A model generated the notes under the pieces. That model did not search any database, was not told the DNA's origin, and was given only the letters and a program-made list of their open reading frames with translations. A stretch of DNA of 64,000 nucleotides from assembly GCF_012911845.1 (NCBI RefSeq), contig NZ_JAAXCU010000043.1, positions 124,001 through 188,000 of the forward strand, read 5' to 3'. Origin of the DNA: Bacillus sp. RO2 (GTDB lineage: Bacteria; Bacillota; Bacilli; Bacillales; Bacillaceae_I). This document shows, in pieces, positions 17,220 through 25,568 of this stretch. The translations under genes were made by a program, and so were the position numbers. Positions within the stretch are counted from its first letter, which is position 1; every line of letters begins with the position of its first letter.

Positions 17220-18092
17220 CTACATCAGCTTTAACTCCCGTAAGTGGAAGCGTAATAATGTTTTTTCTTCTGGTAAGAAATCGAAATACAACTCATATTC
17301 ATCGTCAATCGTGTAGTAATAGAAATATAGACCCTCCATTTCGTTTAGTCCTTCTTGTTCCGGCTCACCCATCAACTTTTTAACATCCTCTGGTGTCAGG
17401 GGTTCAGGGCGAATGACTGTCAGCAATCCGACGGTATTTTCGCCTCCAGCTGTGCCGTAGCCGGTATTGGAATAAATATGATAAAAGGCTTCATTTCGCT
17501 GAATCTCGCCATCTGGTTCACCCAGCTCATTGATGATCGTCCTAATTGGTGTTCCGATACCATAACCATCTGGAGTAAACTTGCCTTCTTTTATGCTTGC
17601 TAAGAAATGCTCATCTATAACAAAGGTTTCCGCAGGGGTAAAAGAATGGTTGAAATCGACCGTAAGCACAGGATCAGCACATTCCTCCGACTCTTTCACT
17701 TTTATACCTTCTGCACCCATTTGAAAAGTGAGCACACAGCCATTTTCTTTTTTTTCAGAAACGGCAACGGGTCCATCCTTTTTCGCGTATCCACCTAAAC
17801 TCTTAAAGGAAACGATAAGTTCGGAAGAATCTTCAGATTTTGGAGTAAGCTCATCATTGGATACTTCTATAATAAAAGAAAAGCCTTCCTCCGTTTCTTC
17901 ATATGTAGTTAATTGGCCAACGATGGCTGGTGGGGAAGAAGTAAACCAATCACCATGCCAATTATCGGTCAAGGGAATATCCTCCTGTAAAGTAGTTTCC
18001 TTTCCCGCTACTGGAACCACCTCACTAGAAGCCCCCTGACAACCCGCGAGAAACAACATTGAACAACACAACGGAACGAATAATCTATATAT
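17220..18092 (-). CDS. putative lipoprotein of unknown function, possible ATA start
   Basis: About 290 residues. The N-terminus reads YRLFVPLCCSMLFLAGCQG, a lipoprotein signal with lipobox LAGC. The mature protein is acidic with a beta-rich C-terminal half and aromatic stretches (LYFYYYTIDDEYELYFDF); no family recognised. The first conventional start, TTG at 18071, would remove the basic residue of the signal and has no ribosome site, whereas AGGGGG lies exactly 8 nt before an ATA codon at 18092, directly after an in-frame stop. I therefore place the start at 18092, with moderate doubt. No clear minus-strand terminator was found. Confidence 0.6.
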   Translation of the reverse strand: MYRLFVPLCCSMLFLAGCQGASSEVVPVAGKETTLQEDIPLTDNWHGDWFTSSPPAIVGQLTTYEETEEGFSFIIEVSNDELTPKSEDSSELIVSFKSLGGYAKKDGPVAVSEKKENGCVLTFQMGAEGIKVKESEECADPVLTVDFNHSFTPAETFVIDEHFLASIKEGKFTPDGYGIGTPIRTIINELGEPDGEIQRNEAFYHIYSNTGYGTAGGENTVGLLTVIRPEPLTPEDVKKLMGEPEQEGLNEMEGLYFYYYTIDDEYELYFDFLPEEKTLLRFHLRELKLM

Positions 18093-18417
18093 AACAAGGA
18101 CCCCCTAAATATTGGTTTTCGACCCAATTATAGCACTTGGAGACGTCAAATGGATCCATTTTCAAAAAAATCAAACAAAAGCCTTGTCCCTCAAGACATT
18201 TCTGGCATAAACAACCAACCAAGCTAATAAACTGATACAAACCAAACATACAAAGAGAGTGTTTGAGGTGAGGGATCGTAGATTGTCTCGAAGAATTACA
18301 CCAGCCATCCTACTTTTGTTTCCTATACAACTATAAATATATGCACTTCGTTACATCGGTATAAGCGAGTCTCATTTCACACTTCTCAACATCCACAATT
18401 TAGGGAGGGCGAGTGGT
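18093..18417. other. intergenic region before spoIIID
   Basis: Contains the ribosome site of the divergent lipoprotein gene, a candidate sigma-E promoter (18225-18254) and about 150 nt of leader. A GAGGTG near 18265 is followed only by very short frames that I do not call. Confidence 0.5.
18225..18254 (+). promoter_or_regulatory. weak candidate sigma-E promoter of spoIIID
   Basis: TAATAAA (18225-18231), 15-nt spacer, CATACAAA (18247-18254). The -10 is close to the sigma-E consensus; the -35 is only a partial match, and the leader to the GTG start would be long (~155 nt). Confidence 0.3.
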
Positions 18418-18681
18418 GTGCACGATTACATCAAAGAGAGAACTATCAAGATTGGAAAGTATATCGTGGAGACAAAGAAAACAGTTCGCGTGATAGCGAA
18501 AGAGTTTGGCGTTTCCAAAAGTACTGTCCACAAGGACTTGACCGAAAGGCTGCCAGAGATCAACCCAGACTTAGCAAACGAAGTCAAAACAATCCTTGAT
18601 TACCATAAATCCATCAGGCATTTACGGGGCGGCGAAGCAACCAAGATGAAGTACAAGAAAGAGGAAGAAGCCGTAAAATAA
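18418..18681 (+). CDS. spoIIID: sporulation transcription factor SpoIIID
   Basis: An 87-residue DNA-binding protein of the mother cell that activates or represses many sigma-E and sigma-K genes. The sequence, from MHDYIKERTIKIGKYIVE through the helix-turn-helix (VRVIAKEFGVSKSTVHKDL) to KSIRHLRGGEATKMKYKK, is nearly identical to the B. subtilis protein as I recall it. GTG start with AGGGAGGG upstream, as in B. subtilis. Directly upstream of mbl, the conserved order. Confidence 0.98.
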   Translation: MHDYIKERTIKIGKYIVETKKTVRVIAKEFGVSKSTVHKDLTERLPEINPDLANEVKTILDYHKSIRHLRGGEATKMKYKKEEEAVK

Positions 18682-18686
18682 AGCAG

Positions 18687-18723
18687 AAATACCAGGGCGA
18701 AGGAGAAGCTCTGGTATTTTTGG
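18687..18723 (+). terminator. spoIIID terminator
   Basis: AAATACCAG (18687-18695) pairs with CTGGTATTT (18711-18719) and is followed by T residues. Confidence 0.85.
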
Positions 18724-18770
18724 TTTTCCCTGCCTAGGGGTTAAAAAGGAATTTGGCACAAATTCGATGC

Positions 18771-18806
18771 ATTTCCGCACGAACTCATCACATTTTCGCA
18801 CGAACT
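18771..18806 (+). repeat. two direct repeats with 21-bp period
   Basis: ATTTCCGCACGAACT (18771-18785) and ATTTTCGCACGAACT (18792-18806), one mismatch, spaced exactly 21 bp apart. They lie in the 18682-19029 gap between spoIIID and mbl, ahead of a Spo0A-like box. Confidence 0.7.
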
Positions 18807-18846
18807 TTTAGAGTGTCGTAATTCGGAAAGCCTCAAGCAATCCCCT

Positions 18847-18856
18847 TTCGACAAAA
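18847..18856. promoter_or_regulatory. Spo0A-like box upstream of mbl
   Basis: TTCGACAAAA, a perfect match to the 0A-box consensus, about 175 nt before the mbl start. Confidence 0.35.
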
Positions 18857-19029
18857 TACTCAAAAAAATGACACCAATCCACTGTTAAATATCACCTTTA
18901 TTTAGTAAAATGTGATAGAATATACAATTAGGACTAAAGATAGTGTTCATTAGCAATTAAACAATCAAAGAACATTCAGATAAAAAGTCGCGAGTATAAA
19001 AGCATATGTGCAAGGAGGAAAAAAGTAAG

Positions 19030-20031
19030 ATGTTTGCAAGGGATATTGGAATTGACCTGGGTACGGCGAACGTACTCATCCACGTAAAAGGAAAAGGCAT
19101 CGTCCTAAACGAGCCATCCGTAGTAGCACTGGACACGAACACTGGAAAAGTATTGGCGGTAGGGGAAGAAGCTCGCAAAATGGTCGGGCGTACTCCAGGA
19201 AACATCGTAGCGATGCGACCGCTAAAAGACGGAGTGATCGCAGACTTCGAAGTTACAGAAGCAATGCTTAAACACTTCATCAAAAAATTGAACGTAAAAG
19301 GCTTCCTATCCAAGCCCCGCATCCTTATTTGCTGCCCAACTAACATCACGTCCGTTGAGCAAAAAGCCATCAGAGAAGCGGCAGAAAAGAGCGGCGGAAA
19401 AAAAGTCTACCTTGAAGAAGAACCAAAAGTAGCAGCAATCGGAGCGGGCATGGATATCTTCCAACCAAGCGGAAACATGGTTGTCGACATCGGTGGCGGA
19501 ACAACAGATGTTGCTGTCCTTTCCATGGGCGACATCGTAACAGCTTCTTCTATTAAAATGGCCGGCGACAAATTCGACGCGGAAATCCTTCAATACATCA
19601 AAAAGAAGTACAAGCTTCTTATCGGTGAGCGCACAGCCGAAAATATCAAAATCGAAATCGCAACTGTATTCCCTGGCGGACGTGAAGAGTCCATCGACAT
19701 CCGCGGACGCGACATGGTAAGCGGACTTCCGCAAACCATTACCGTCAAATCCGCTGAGATCGAAGAAGCACTACGCGAATCCGTTCAAGTAATTGTCCAG
19801 GCGGCAAAAAGCGTCCTAGAACGCACACCGCCAGAACTATCCGCAGACATCATCGACCGCGGCGTCATCCTAACAGGCGGAGGAGCACTCCTGCACGGAA
19901 TGGACCAACTCCTAGCAGATGAACTAAAAGTCCCAGTCCTAGTAGCAGAACAACCAATGGACTGCGTAGCAATCGGAACAGGCATCATGCTCGACCACAT
20001 CGACCGCCTACCATCCAAAAGCTTCGCCTAA
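19030..20031 (+). CDS. mbl: MreB-like cell-shape protein Mbl
   Basis: A 333-residue bacterial actin that guides cylindrical wall synthesis at the membrane. Actin-fold motifs are visible: phosphate 1 (IGIDLGTANVLIHVKGKG), phosphate 2 (VVDIGGGTTDVAVLSMGD) and the adenosine motif (GVILTGGGALLHGMDQLL). The ATG at 19030 gives the standard MFARDIGIDLG start and has AAGGAGG 11 nt upstream; an in-frame ATG at 19006 is unlikely. The sequence follows Mbl rather than MreB, and the position after spoIIID is the Mbl locus. The 3' third is strongly A/C-ending. Confidence 0.97.
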   Translation: MFARDIGIDLGTANVLIHVKGKGIVLNEPSVVALDTNTGKVLAVGEEARKMVGRTPGNIVAMRPLKDGVIADFEVTEAMLKHFIKKLNVKGFLSKPRILICCPTNITSVEQKAIREAAEKSGGKKVYLEEEPKVAAIGAGMDIFQPSGNMVVDIGGGTTDVAVLSMGDIVTASSIKMAGDKFDAEILQYIKKKYKLLIGERTAENIKIEIATVFPGGREESIDIRGRDMVSGLPQTITVKSAEIEEALRESVQVIVQAAKSVLERTPPELSADIIDRGVILTGGGALLHGMDQLLADELKVPVLVAEQPMDCVAIGTGIMLDHIDRLPSKSFA

Positions 20032-20044
20032 AAACAACAAAAAC

Positions 20045-20080
20045 AAAGGAGCACCCACTCAGGGCAGCTCCTTTTCTCTT
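20045..20080 (+). terminator. mbl terminator
   Basis: AAAGGAGC (20045-20052) pairs with GCTCCTTT (20067-20074), then a T-rich tail. Confidence 0.7.
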
Positions 20081-20110
20081 TCTAAAACTAAAATCAAAAG
20101 CAAAACTAAA

Positions 20111-20189
20111 GGGGGGGTCTGTGGGGTCTGTCCCCCCAAAAAAGAAACCACAAAATAATTAAATCCCCCTCGCGGGGGACTGACCCCGC
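20111..20189. repeat. degenerate REP-like palindromes
   Basis: A GGGGTCTGT-type core at 20111-20137 and GCGGGGGACTGACCCCGC at 20172-20189 look like decayed versions of the dispersed palindrome. They are the last copies seen in the window. Confidence 0.5.
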
Positions 20190-20326
20190 TCTTGAGCTCT
20201 TCCATATATTCAATACAACACCAAACAACACCCCAGTTTACACCCAACAAAATCTCCGCTATCATAAAATTAATAAAACAACCCAAAAATGTTGTTCCCA
20301 GAAGTCCTATAAAAAGGAGCACCACC

Positions 20327-22336
20327 ATGCCATCCATCAACCAAACCAAACCACTAACACCAACCAAAAAACGATTCCGCACCGAAATAGAAGGGCTTCG
20401 CGCCGTTGCGGCCCTCCTAGTCGCAATCTACCATATATGGCTAGGCAACGTCTCAGGAGGAGTAGACGTCTTCTTCGTTGTCTCTGGATTCCTAATCACA
20501 ACGTCCCTAATAGGCAGAGTCCAAAGAGAAGGAAAAATCGACATCAACGACTTTCTCCTAGGCCTAGCAAAACGCCTGTTCCCAGCAGCTTTCTTTGTCC
20601 TGCTTGTCGTAACACTAGCAAGCATACTCTGGCTCCCGCAAGTCCAGTGGGCACAAACACTCCAAGAAATATTTGCGTCCGCTTTCTATTACCAAAACTG
20701 GCAACTTGCCTTTAACGCAGTCGACTATCTCGCACAAAACAACGAAGCAAGCCCAGTCCAACACTTCTGGGCGATGTCCATCCAAGGACAATTCTACCTA
20801 CTATGGCCGACCGTAGTTTTCGGACTTGCCCTACTAATGAAGAAAATAACCAAAATAAACTTCAAAGCAACTCTAACTACAGCACTACTAACTGTTTTCA
20901 CAGCATCACTAACCTATTCCATCTACCTCACATCCACCAACCAAGCATTTGCCTATTTCCACACCTTCACACGAGTATGGGAGTTCGCACTTGGTGGAAT
21001 AGTCGCCGTAATTGGTTCGCAGATTGTCTTACGTAAATCCATCAGCTTTATTCTCGGTTGGATTGGATTAATTGCCATTGTCTTATGTGGCATTATCCTT
21101 CAAGTATCCACCGTATTCCCGGGATACGCCGCACTTTGGCCGACCCTTGCCGCCATCTTCATCATCTTGGCCGGCAACAATGGAGGAAGTTTTGGCGTTC
21201 ACAGATTTCTAAGTCTGAAACCACTAACAAGCCTTGGCAATCTTTCTTACGCCCTCTATCTCTGGCACTGGCCAATCTTGGTCTTTTATTTCATCTTAAC
21301 AGGCAAAGAGACAGTTCCATTACTAGAAGGACTGGCAATCATATTTACATCCATAATATTGTCATACGTTACAACCAAACTAATTGAAAAACCAATTCGA
21401 TCAATGAAAAAAGAAACACCTAAATGGAAGCGCGGATCAGTAGTCATTGCCTGTATGCTGCCAGTTGTGTTTACCACATCAATTTGGGCCAACCAAATTC
21501 ATAACGCAGAAGCGGAACTAGCTAACCTAATTCAGAACGAGGAATACCCTGGAGCACTTGCAGTCTTCTCCAATAACGTAGTGGAAGATGTCCCTGTACT
21601 GCCAACACCACTACAGGCACAGAACGATCTTCCGAAAGTATATAAAGACCAGTGTCATCAAAATTTAGAGGACTCAGAAGTAATCGCCTGCGAATATGGC
21701 GCAACCAATAACCCAATTTATACAGTCGCTCTTGTTGGCGGATCGCACTCCGCTCAATGGCTACCTGCACTAGAAGTATTTGCTCAAGAGGAAAAAATAA
21801 AGGTCATAAACTATACAAAAAGTTCTTGCCGTTTCACAGCAGAAGAAGTGAACCCTGCCACATCAGAATCCTGTTACAAATGGAACAAGGAATTAATACA
21901 AACACTCCTATCAACCAAACCAGATATTGTCTTCACCATTGCAGATGTTGGTCGTAAAGCAGAGGTCCCCCAGGGATTCGTCCAACAGTGGGAAACGCTA
22001 AACAAAGCAGACATCCCCATCTTTGCGCTAAGAGACAACGCCTGGTTCGAATTCGATGTTCCGTCTTGTGTGGAAGAAAAGGGAATCAATTCACTAGAAT
22101 GTGCACAAGAAAGGGAAAATGCATTGCCATCTGAGAGTCCGTTCAGTAAATTGGAGCACGTTCCAGCAAATGTGAACTATGTGGACCTTACCAACTATCT
22201 GTGTGATGAGGACTATTGCAAACCTGTAAAAGGGAATGTCCTTGTCTACCGTGACAAACACCACATTACAGCGACATATGTGAAAACGATAGCTCCTATC
22301 CTGAAAAAAGAACTCATAACTGTGCTCAACAAGTAA
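20327..22336 (+). CDS. OatA-like peptidoglycan/polysaccharide O-acetyltransferase (acyltransferase 3 + SGNH)
   Basis: 669 residues: an N-terminal acyltransferase-3 domain with about ten membrane helices (RTEIEGLRAVAALLVAIYHI with the active-site His, then GGVDVFFVVSGFLIT), and an extracytoplasmic SGNH domain from ~450 on. The SGNH Ser473 lies in VGGSHSAQWL, and the Asp643/His646 pair in DKHH completes the triad. Acetyl groups are moved across the membrane and placed on a cell-wall polymer, probably peptidoglycan (lysozyme resistance) or a capsule. ATG 20327 has AAAAAGGAG upstream; the frame extends further upstream without a site. The 5' half is A/C-rich, the 3' half ordinary. Confidence 0.9.
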   Translation: MPSINQTKPLTPTKKRFRTEIEGLRAVAALLVAIYHIWLGNVSGGVDVFFVVSGFLITTSLIGRVQREGKIDINDFLLGLAKRLFPAAFFVLLVVTLASILWLPQVQWAQTLQEIFASAFYYQNWQLAFNAVDYLAQNNEASPVQHFWAMSIQGQFYLLWPTVVFGLALLMKKITKINFKATLTTALLTVFTASLTYSIYLTSTNQAFAYFHTFTRVWEFALGGIVAVIGSQIVLRKSISFILGWIGLIAIVLCGIILQVSTVFPGYAALWPTLAAIFIILAGNNGGSFGVHRFLSLKPLTSLGNLSYALYLWHWPILVFYFILTGKETVPLLEGLAIIFTSIILSYVTTKLIEKPIRSMKKETPKWKRGSVVIACMLPVVFTTSIWANQIHNAEAELANLIQNEEYPGALAVFSNNVVEDVPVLPTPLQAQNDLPKVYKDQCHQNLEDSEVIACEYGATNNPIYTVALVGGSHSAQWLPALEVFAQEEKIKVINYTKSSCRFTAEEVNPATSESCYKWNKELIQTLLSTKPDIVFTIADVGRKAEVPQGFVQQWETLNKADIPIFALRDNAWFEFDVPSCVEEKGINSLECAQERENALPSESPFSKLEHVPANVNYVDLTNYLCDEDYCKPVKGNVLVYRDKHHITATYVKTIAPILKKELITVLNK

Positions 22337-22444
22337 ATCAGAAGTCTAATCTTTAAATTCTTGAATTCCACCCTCTCATGTTACAAATCCTCCACGAAGG
22401 GTATAGAAAGATTACATCACAAAACCGTGGAGGTGCATCATCTT

Positions 22445-22609
22445 ATGTACCAAAGAATCATGAGACAGTGGCATTCTTACAGAGCAAGTTACCATGAAAT
22501 TCTCATTGACGATTGTTTAGATGAATCAATACGCAAAACTTTAATTAGTAAACTCAACTACCATAAACAAAAACTAAATGAAATGCACCAACTAAGCCCC
22601 TACCAGTAA
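22445..22609 (+). CDS. small hypothetical protein
   Basis: 54 residues starting MYQRIMRQWHSYRASYHEIL, predicted helical and charged. ATG 22445 is preceded by GTGGAGGTG; the frame opens earlier at 22361 but without a ribosome site. Followed directly by a terminator that overlaps its stop. Not recognised. Confidence 0.5.
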   Translation: MYQRIMRQWHSYRASYHEILIDDCLDESIRKTLISKLNYHKQKLNEMHQLSPYQ

Positions 22610-22625
22610 TGGTACTGGGGTTTTT
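22597..22625 (+). terminator. terminator after the small protein gene
   Basis: CCAGTA / TACTGG with flanking CCCC / GGGG around loop ATGG, then TTTTT. Confidence 0.75.
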
Positions 22626-22744
22626 GTTTGTTATCTTCCTAAAAAATCCAATAATCATAAAATTACATATATCGACAAACTCACATTTGTACTATAATAG
22701 AAATTAGAAAAATCTGTACGTTAAAAAATTTGAGGTGAAGTCGA

Positions 22745-23566
22745 GTGTTACGTGGATTCTATACTGCAACAGCGGGGATGATTTCCCAGCAGCGCCGCAT
22801 GGAAATGATGTCGAACAATCTGGCAAATGCAAATACGCCTGGATATAAAGCAGACCAAGGAATATTAAGATCCTTTCCTGACCTACTCTTACAACGGATG
22901 GAACAAACAAACGGTACGAAAACATTCAGTCCTATGTCAAACCCGAATGACCCAGTCCGCCTAAGCACAGGTGTGTACCTGCAAGAGACAAAACCTAAGC
23001 ATACACAGGGTGACTTGCGTCCAACTGGAAATGATACTGACCTTGCAATCCTAAATCAAAACCTGCCTGAAAATGCATCGGTGTATTTCACAGTCGAGCA
23101 AGTAGACGGTACACCTCGCTATACAAGAAACGGGAACTTCTCCATTGATCCTGAAGGCTATTTAACAACAAACAGCGGGCTTTATGTGCTTGATGAAAAT
23201 AGTAACCGAATTCAGATTAGATCCCGTTCTATGCTTGTTCAACAAGACGGTACAATACTTGAAGGAGATATCCGAAATTCCCGTCTTGGAATGGCTCTTG
23301 CAAACAACCCGGATGAGCTTGTACGTGAAGGGAACGGACTTTACCGAACTGCAGAAGGCGTAGCACCTCTTCAAGATGCTACTGGAGCGGCTGGAGTGAA
23401 CTATCAAGTGTCACAAGGACATATCGAACGCTCGAATGTGGACACGGCTCAAGCGATGAGTGATATGACCGCTGCATACAGAGCATTTGAAGCTAATCAA
23501 AAGGTTATTCAAGCGTATGATATGAGCATGCAAAAAGCAGCAAATGAAATCGGCCGCATCAACTAA
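22745..23566 (+). CDS. flhO: flagellar hook-basal body protein FlhO
   Basis: 273 residues of the flagellar rod/hook family (FlgF/FlgG type). The N-terminal signature LRGFYTATAGMISQQRRME, the SNNLANANTPGYK motif, and the C-terminal SNVDTAQAMSDMTAAYRAFEANQKVIQAYD helix are all present. It forms part of the distal rod outside the membrane. GTG start with GAGGTG upstream; a TATAAT at 22693 could be its -10, with a poorly spaced TCGACA upstream. Position between mbl and flhP matches B. subtilis. Confidence 0.95.
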   Translation: MLRGFYTATAGMISQQRRMEMMSNNLANANTPGYKADQGILRSFPDLLLQRMEQTNGTKTFSPMSNPNDPVRLSTGVYLQETKPKHTQGDLRPTGNDTDLAILNQNLPENASVYFTVEQVDGTPRYTRNGNFSIDPEGYLTTNSGLYVLDENSNRIQIRSRSMLVQQDGTILEGDIRNSRLGMALANNPDELVREGNGLYRTAEGVAPLQDATGAAGVNYQVSQGHIERSNVDTAQAMSDMTAAYRAFEANQKVIQAYDMSMQKAANEIGRIN

Positions 23567-23593
23567 AAAGCCCTTAACGGAGGGAGAAAATAA

Positions 23594-24436
23594 ATGAATA
23601 GAATCATGCTCAATGCAACTAATACAATGAATCAGCTTCAAAAGCAGTTAGACCTAATCTCACACAATGTGGCGAATGTAGACACAGTCGGATACAAACA
23701 AAGAAGTGCCACCTTCCAAGAACTGCTTGCCCAACAAACAAACAACCAGCCACTGGCACAATATGATAACCAAACGGCACGTCAATCAGAGCTTGGGATC
23801 CGCGTTGGCTCAGGAACAGGCTTAAGTAAAACACAACTTCACCTAACACAGGGACCTATGAAAGCCACCAATCGTATGTTAGACTTCGCGCTGACAAAGG
23901 AAGACCAATTCTTTACGGTTCAAGTAACGGAAAATGGGCAAACTAGTACACAATTTACACGAAATGGTGTATTCTATTTGTCGCCGATCAATAATGCCGA
24001 AGTGATGCTTGTTACTTCTGAAGGACATCCGGTGCTAGATAGTGACGAACAGCCCATCATCCTCCCGGAAAATGTAAAAGAAGTCAAACTTCAAGGAAGT
24101 GGTATTCTATCTGCCGTAATGACAGATGGACAAGCCATCGCACGTGAACTTGGAGTGGCAGAAGTCATTAGACCGCAAATACTAGAGTCAAGGCCTGGTT
24201 CTCTTTATGCAATACCACTTGCCAATATACAGGATCCAGAAGCGATAGTAGGCTATTTACAAGGAGGAGCACGCCAAGGTATCAGCATGCAACAAGGTAT
24301 GCTCGAGCAATCCAATGTTGACCTTGCATCAGAAATGACGGAACTAACCTTAATGCAACGTTCCTACCAATTCAACGCAAAATCCGTCCAATTCGCAGAC
24401 CAAATGATGGGCCTAGTGAACGGACTGAAATCTTAA
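23594..24436 (+). CDS. flhP: flagellar hook-basal body protein FlhP
   Basis: 280 residues, paralogue of flhO 27 nt upstream. The start MNRIMLNATNTMNQLQKQLD, the SHNVANVDTVGYKQR motif and the C-terminal SNVDLASEMTELTLMQRSYQFNAKSVQ helix fit rod protein FlhP. ATG follows ACGGAGGGAG. Both rod genes form one operon away from the main flagellar cluster, as in B. subtilis. Confidence 0.95.
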   Translation: MNRIMLNATNTMNQLQKQLDLISHNVANVDTVGYKQRSATFQELLAQQTNNQPLAQYDNQTARQSELGIRVGSGTGLSKTQLHLTQGPMKATNRMLDFALTKEDQFFTVQVTENGQTSTQFTRNGVFYLSPINNAEVMLVTSEGHPVLDSDEQPIILPENVKEVKLQGSGILSAVMTDGQAIARELGVAEVIRPQILESRPGSLYAIPLANIQDPEAIVGYLQGGARQGISMQQGMLEQSNVDLASEMTELTLMQRSYQFNAKSVQFADQMMGLVNGLKS

Positions 24437-24460
24437 TTTAAAAATTGATTCAGATCCATA

Positions 24461-24586
24461 GCTGGTGATTGGAGCAAAAGGCGAAGACTCCTGAGGGAGA
24501 TAGCGGTAGCTTGAGACCCCGCAGCGGAGCGAGGAGGCTCAAGCACCGCCCCTAGGAAAGCGAAGCCATTTGCGGAAATCACCAGC
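24461..24586. repeat. 126-bp Bacillaceae-type intergenic repeat with terminal inverted repeats
   Basis: GCTGGTGATT (24461-24470) is repeated inverted as AATCACCAGC (24577-24586). An internal palindrome pairs GCTTGAG (24509-24515) with CTCAAGC (24538-24544), and the interior includes GGCGAAGACTCCTG and GAAAGCGAAGCC. I recognise this pattern from many Bacillus genomes as a dispersed, structured, gene-less repeat; its mobiliser and function are not known to me. Confidence 0.8.
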
Positions 24587-24637
24587 GGTGTTTATAGACA
24601 AAATTAGTAAATCCAACGAAAAAGGAGAGGTTGCGCA

Positions 24638-24937
24638 ATGGAGCAAGAAACAGGCAAAAAGAGCTTAACAAGGGAAGAATTGCGCAAAGCTCAAAAAAAT
24701 AAAGAAAGCCAACAAGAAGAAATAAATGCAACTCAAGAAGAAAAACCAAAGAAATACAAATTTCGAATCCGCCTCATTCCAATATGGCTTCGCCTCATCA
24801 TCCTCGTTATCGTCATGGCAGTAGCTGTCGTTGCCGGCGCCATGTTCGGTTACGGCGTACTCGGTGGCGGTAATCCAATGGATGTGCTCGAAAAAGAAAC
24901 CTGGCAGCATATATTAGACCTGGTCAACAAACAATAA
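24638..24937 (+). CDS. EpuA-family small membrane protein (often mislabelled RNA polymerase subunit beta)
   Basis: 99 residues: a highly charged cytoplasmic N-terminus (Lys/Glu/Gln-rich to residue ~40), the conserved RIRLIPIWLRLIIL entry, one membrane helix to ~72, and the ending GGGNPMDVLEKETWQHILDLV. This is the EpuA/PF11772 pattern. Found next to flhP and fabZ in bacilli. Function unknown. ATG has AAAAAGGAGAGG upstream. Confidence 0.8.
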   Translation: MEQETGKKSLTREELRKAQKNKESQQEEINATQEEKPKKYKFRIRLIPIWLRLIILVIVMAVAVVAGAMFGYGVLGGGNPMDVLEKETWQHILDLVNKQ

Positions 24938-24967
24938 GGGAGTCCGACAAAGGACTTCCTATTTTTT
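24936..24967 (+). terminator. terminator after the EpuA-family gene
   Basis: AAGGGAGTCC pairs with GGACTTCCT around loop GACAAA, then TTTTTT; it overlaps the stop codon. Confidence 0.8.
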
Positions 24968-25017
24968 ATGCCTTCCTATATAATTATAAGTAACTATTAG
25001 TAGGAGGTCACAAAAAT

Positions 25018-25449
25018 ATGCTTGATATTAACCAAATCAAAGAAATCATTCCACATAGATACCCATTCCTTTTAGTCGACAGAATCATCGAACTAGAAGA
25101 AGGCCAACGCGCAATCGGCATCAAAAATGTAACAGCCAATGAAGAGTTCTTCAACGGACATTTCCCTGAGTTCCCAGTTATGCCTGGCGTACTTATAGTA
25201 GAAGCACTAGCACAAGTCGGAGCGGTAGCGATGCTTAAAAAAGAAGAAAACAAAGGCCGCCTTGCGTTCTTCACAGGAATCGACAACTGCCGATTTAAAA
25301 AACAAGTAGTGCCTGGGGACCAGCTGCGCCTGGAAGTCGAAATGACCCGTGTACGCGGAAGTATCGGCAAAGGAAAAGGTACCGCAACGGTTGACGGACA
25401 ACTTGTCTGCGAACTGGAAATGATGTTTGCGTTAGGACCAAAGCAGTAA
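25018..25449 (+). CDS. fabZ: 3-hydroxyacyl-[acyl-carrier-protein] dehydratase FabZ
   Basis: 143 residues, full length. It dehydrates beta-hydroxyacyl-ACP in fatty acid elongation. Hot-dog fold with HRYPFLLVD at the N-terminus; catalytic His48 in [12 protein letters not shown] and Glu62 in [11 protein letters not shown] with AGGAGG upstream. Locus order (flhP, fabZ) is as in B. subtilis ywpB. Confidence 0.97.
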   Translation: MLDINQIKEIIPHRYPFLLVDRIIELEEGQRAIGIKNVTANEEFFNGHFPEFPVMPGVLIVEALAQVGAVAMLKKEENKGRLAFFTGIDNCRFKKQVVPGDQLRLEVEMTRVRGSIGKGKGTATVDGQLVCELEMMFALGPKQ

Positions 25450-25568
25450 TTTGAAGAAATTTGCAAGAATCATGCAAGCTTTCTCGAAAAATGGGGAATA
25501 TAAAAAGGGACCAAGCAACTTGAGCTGAAAAGGTCTTGAAATTCCATTTACGAAAGGAGAAGGTTTAT

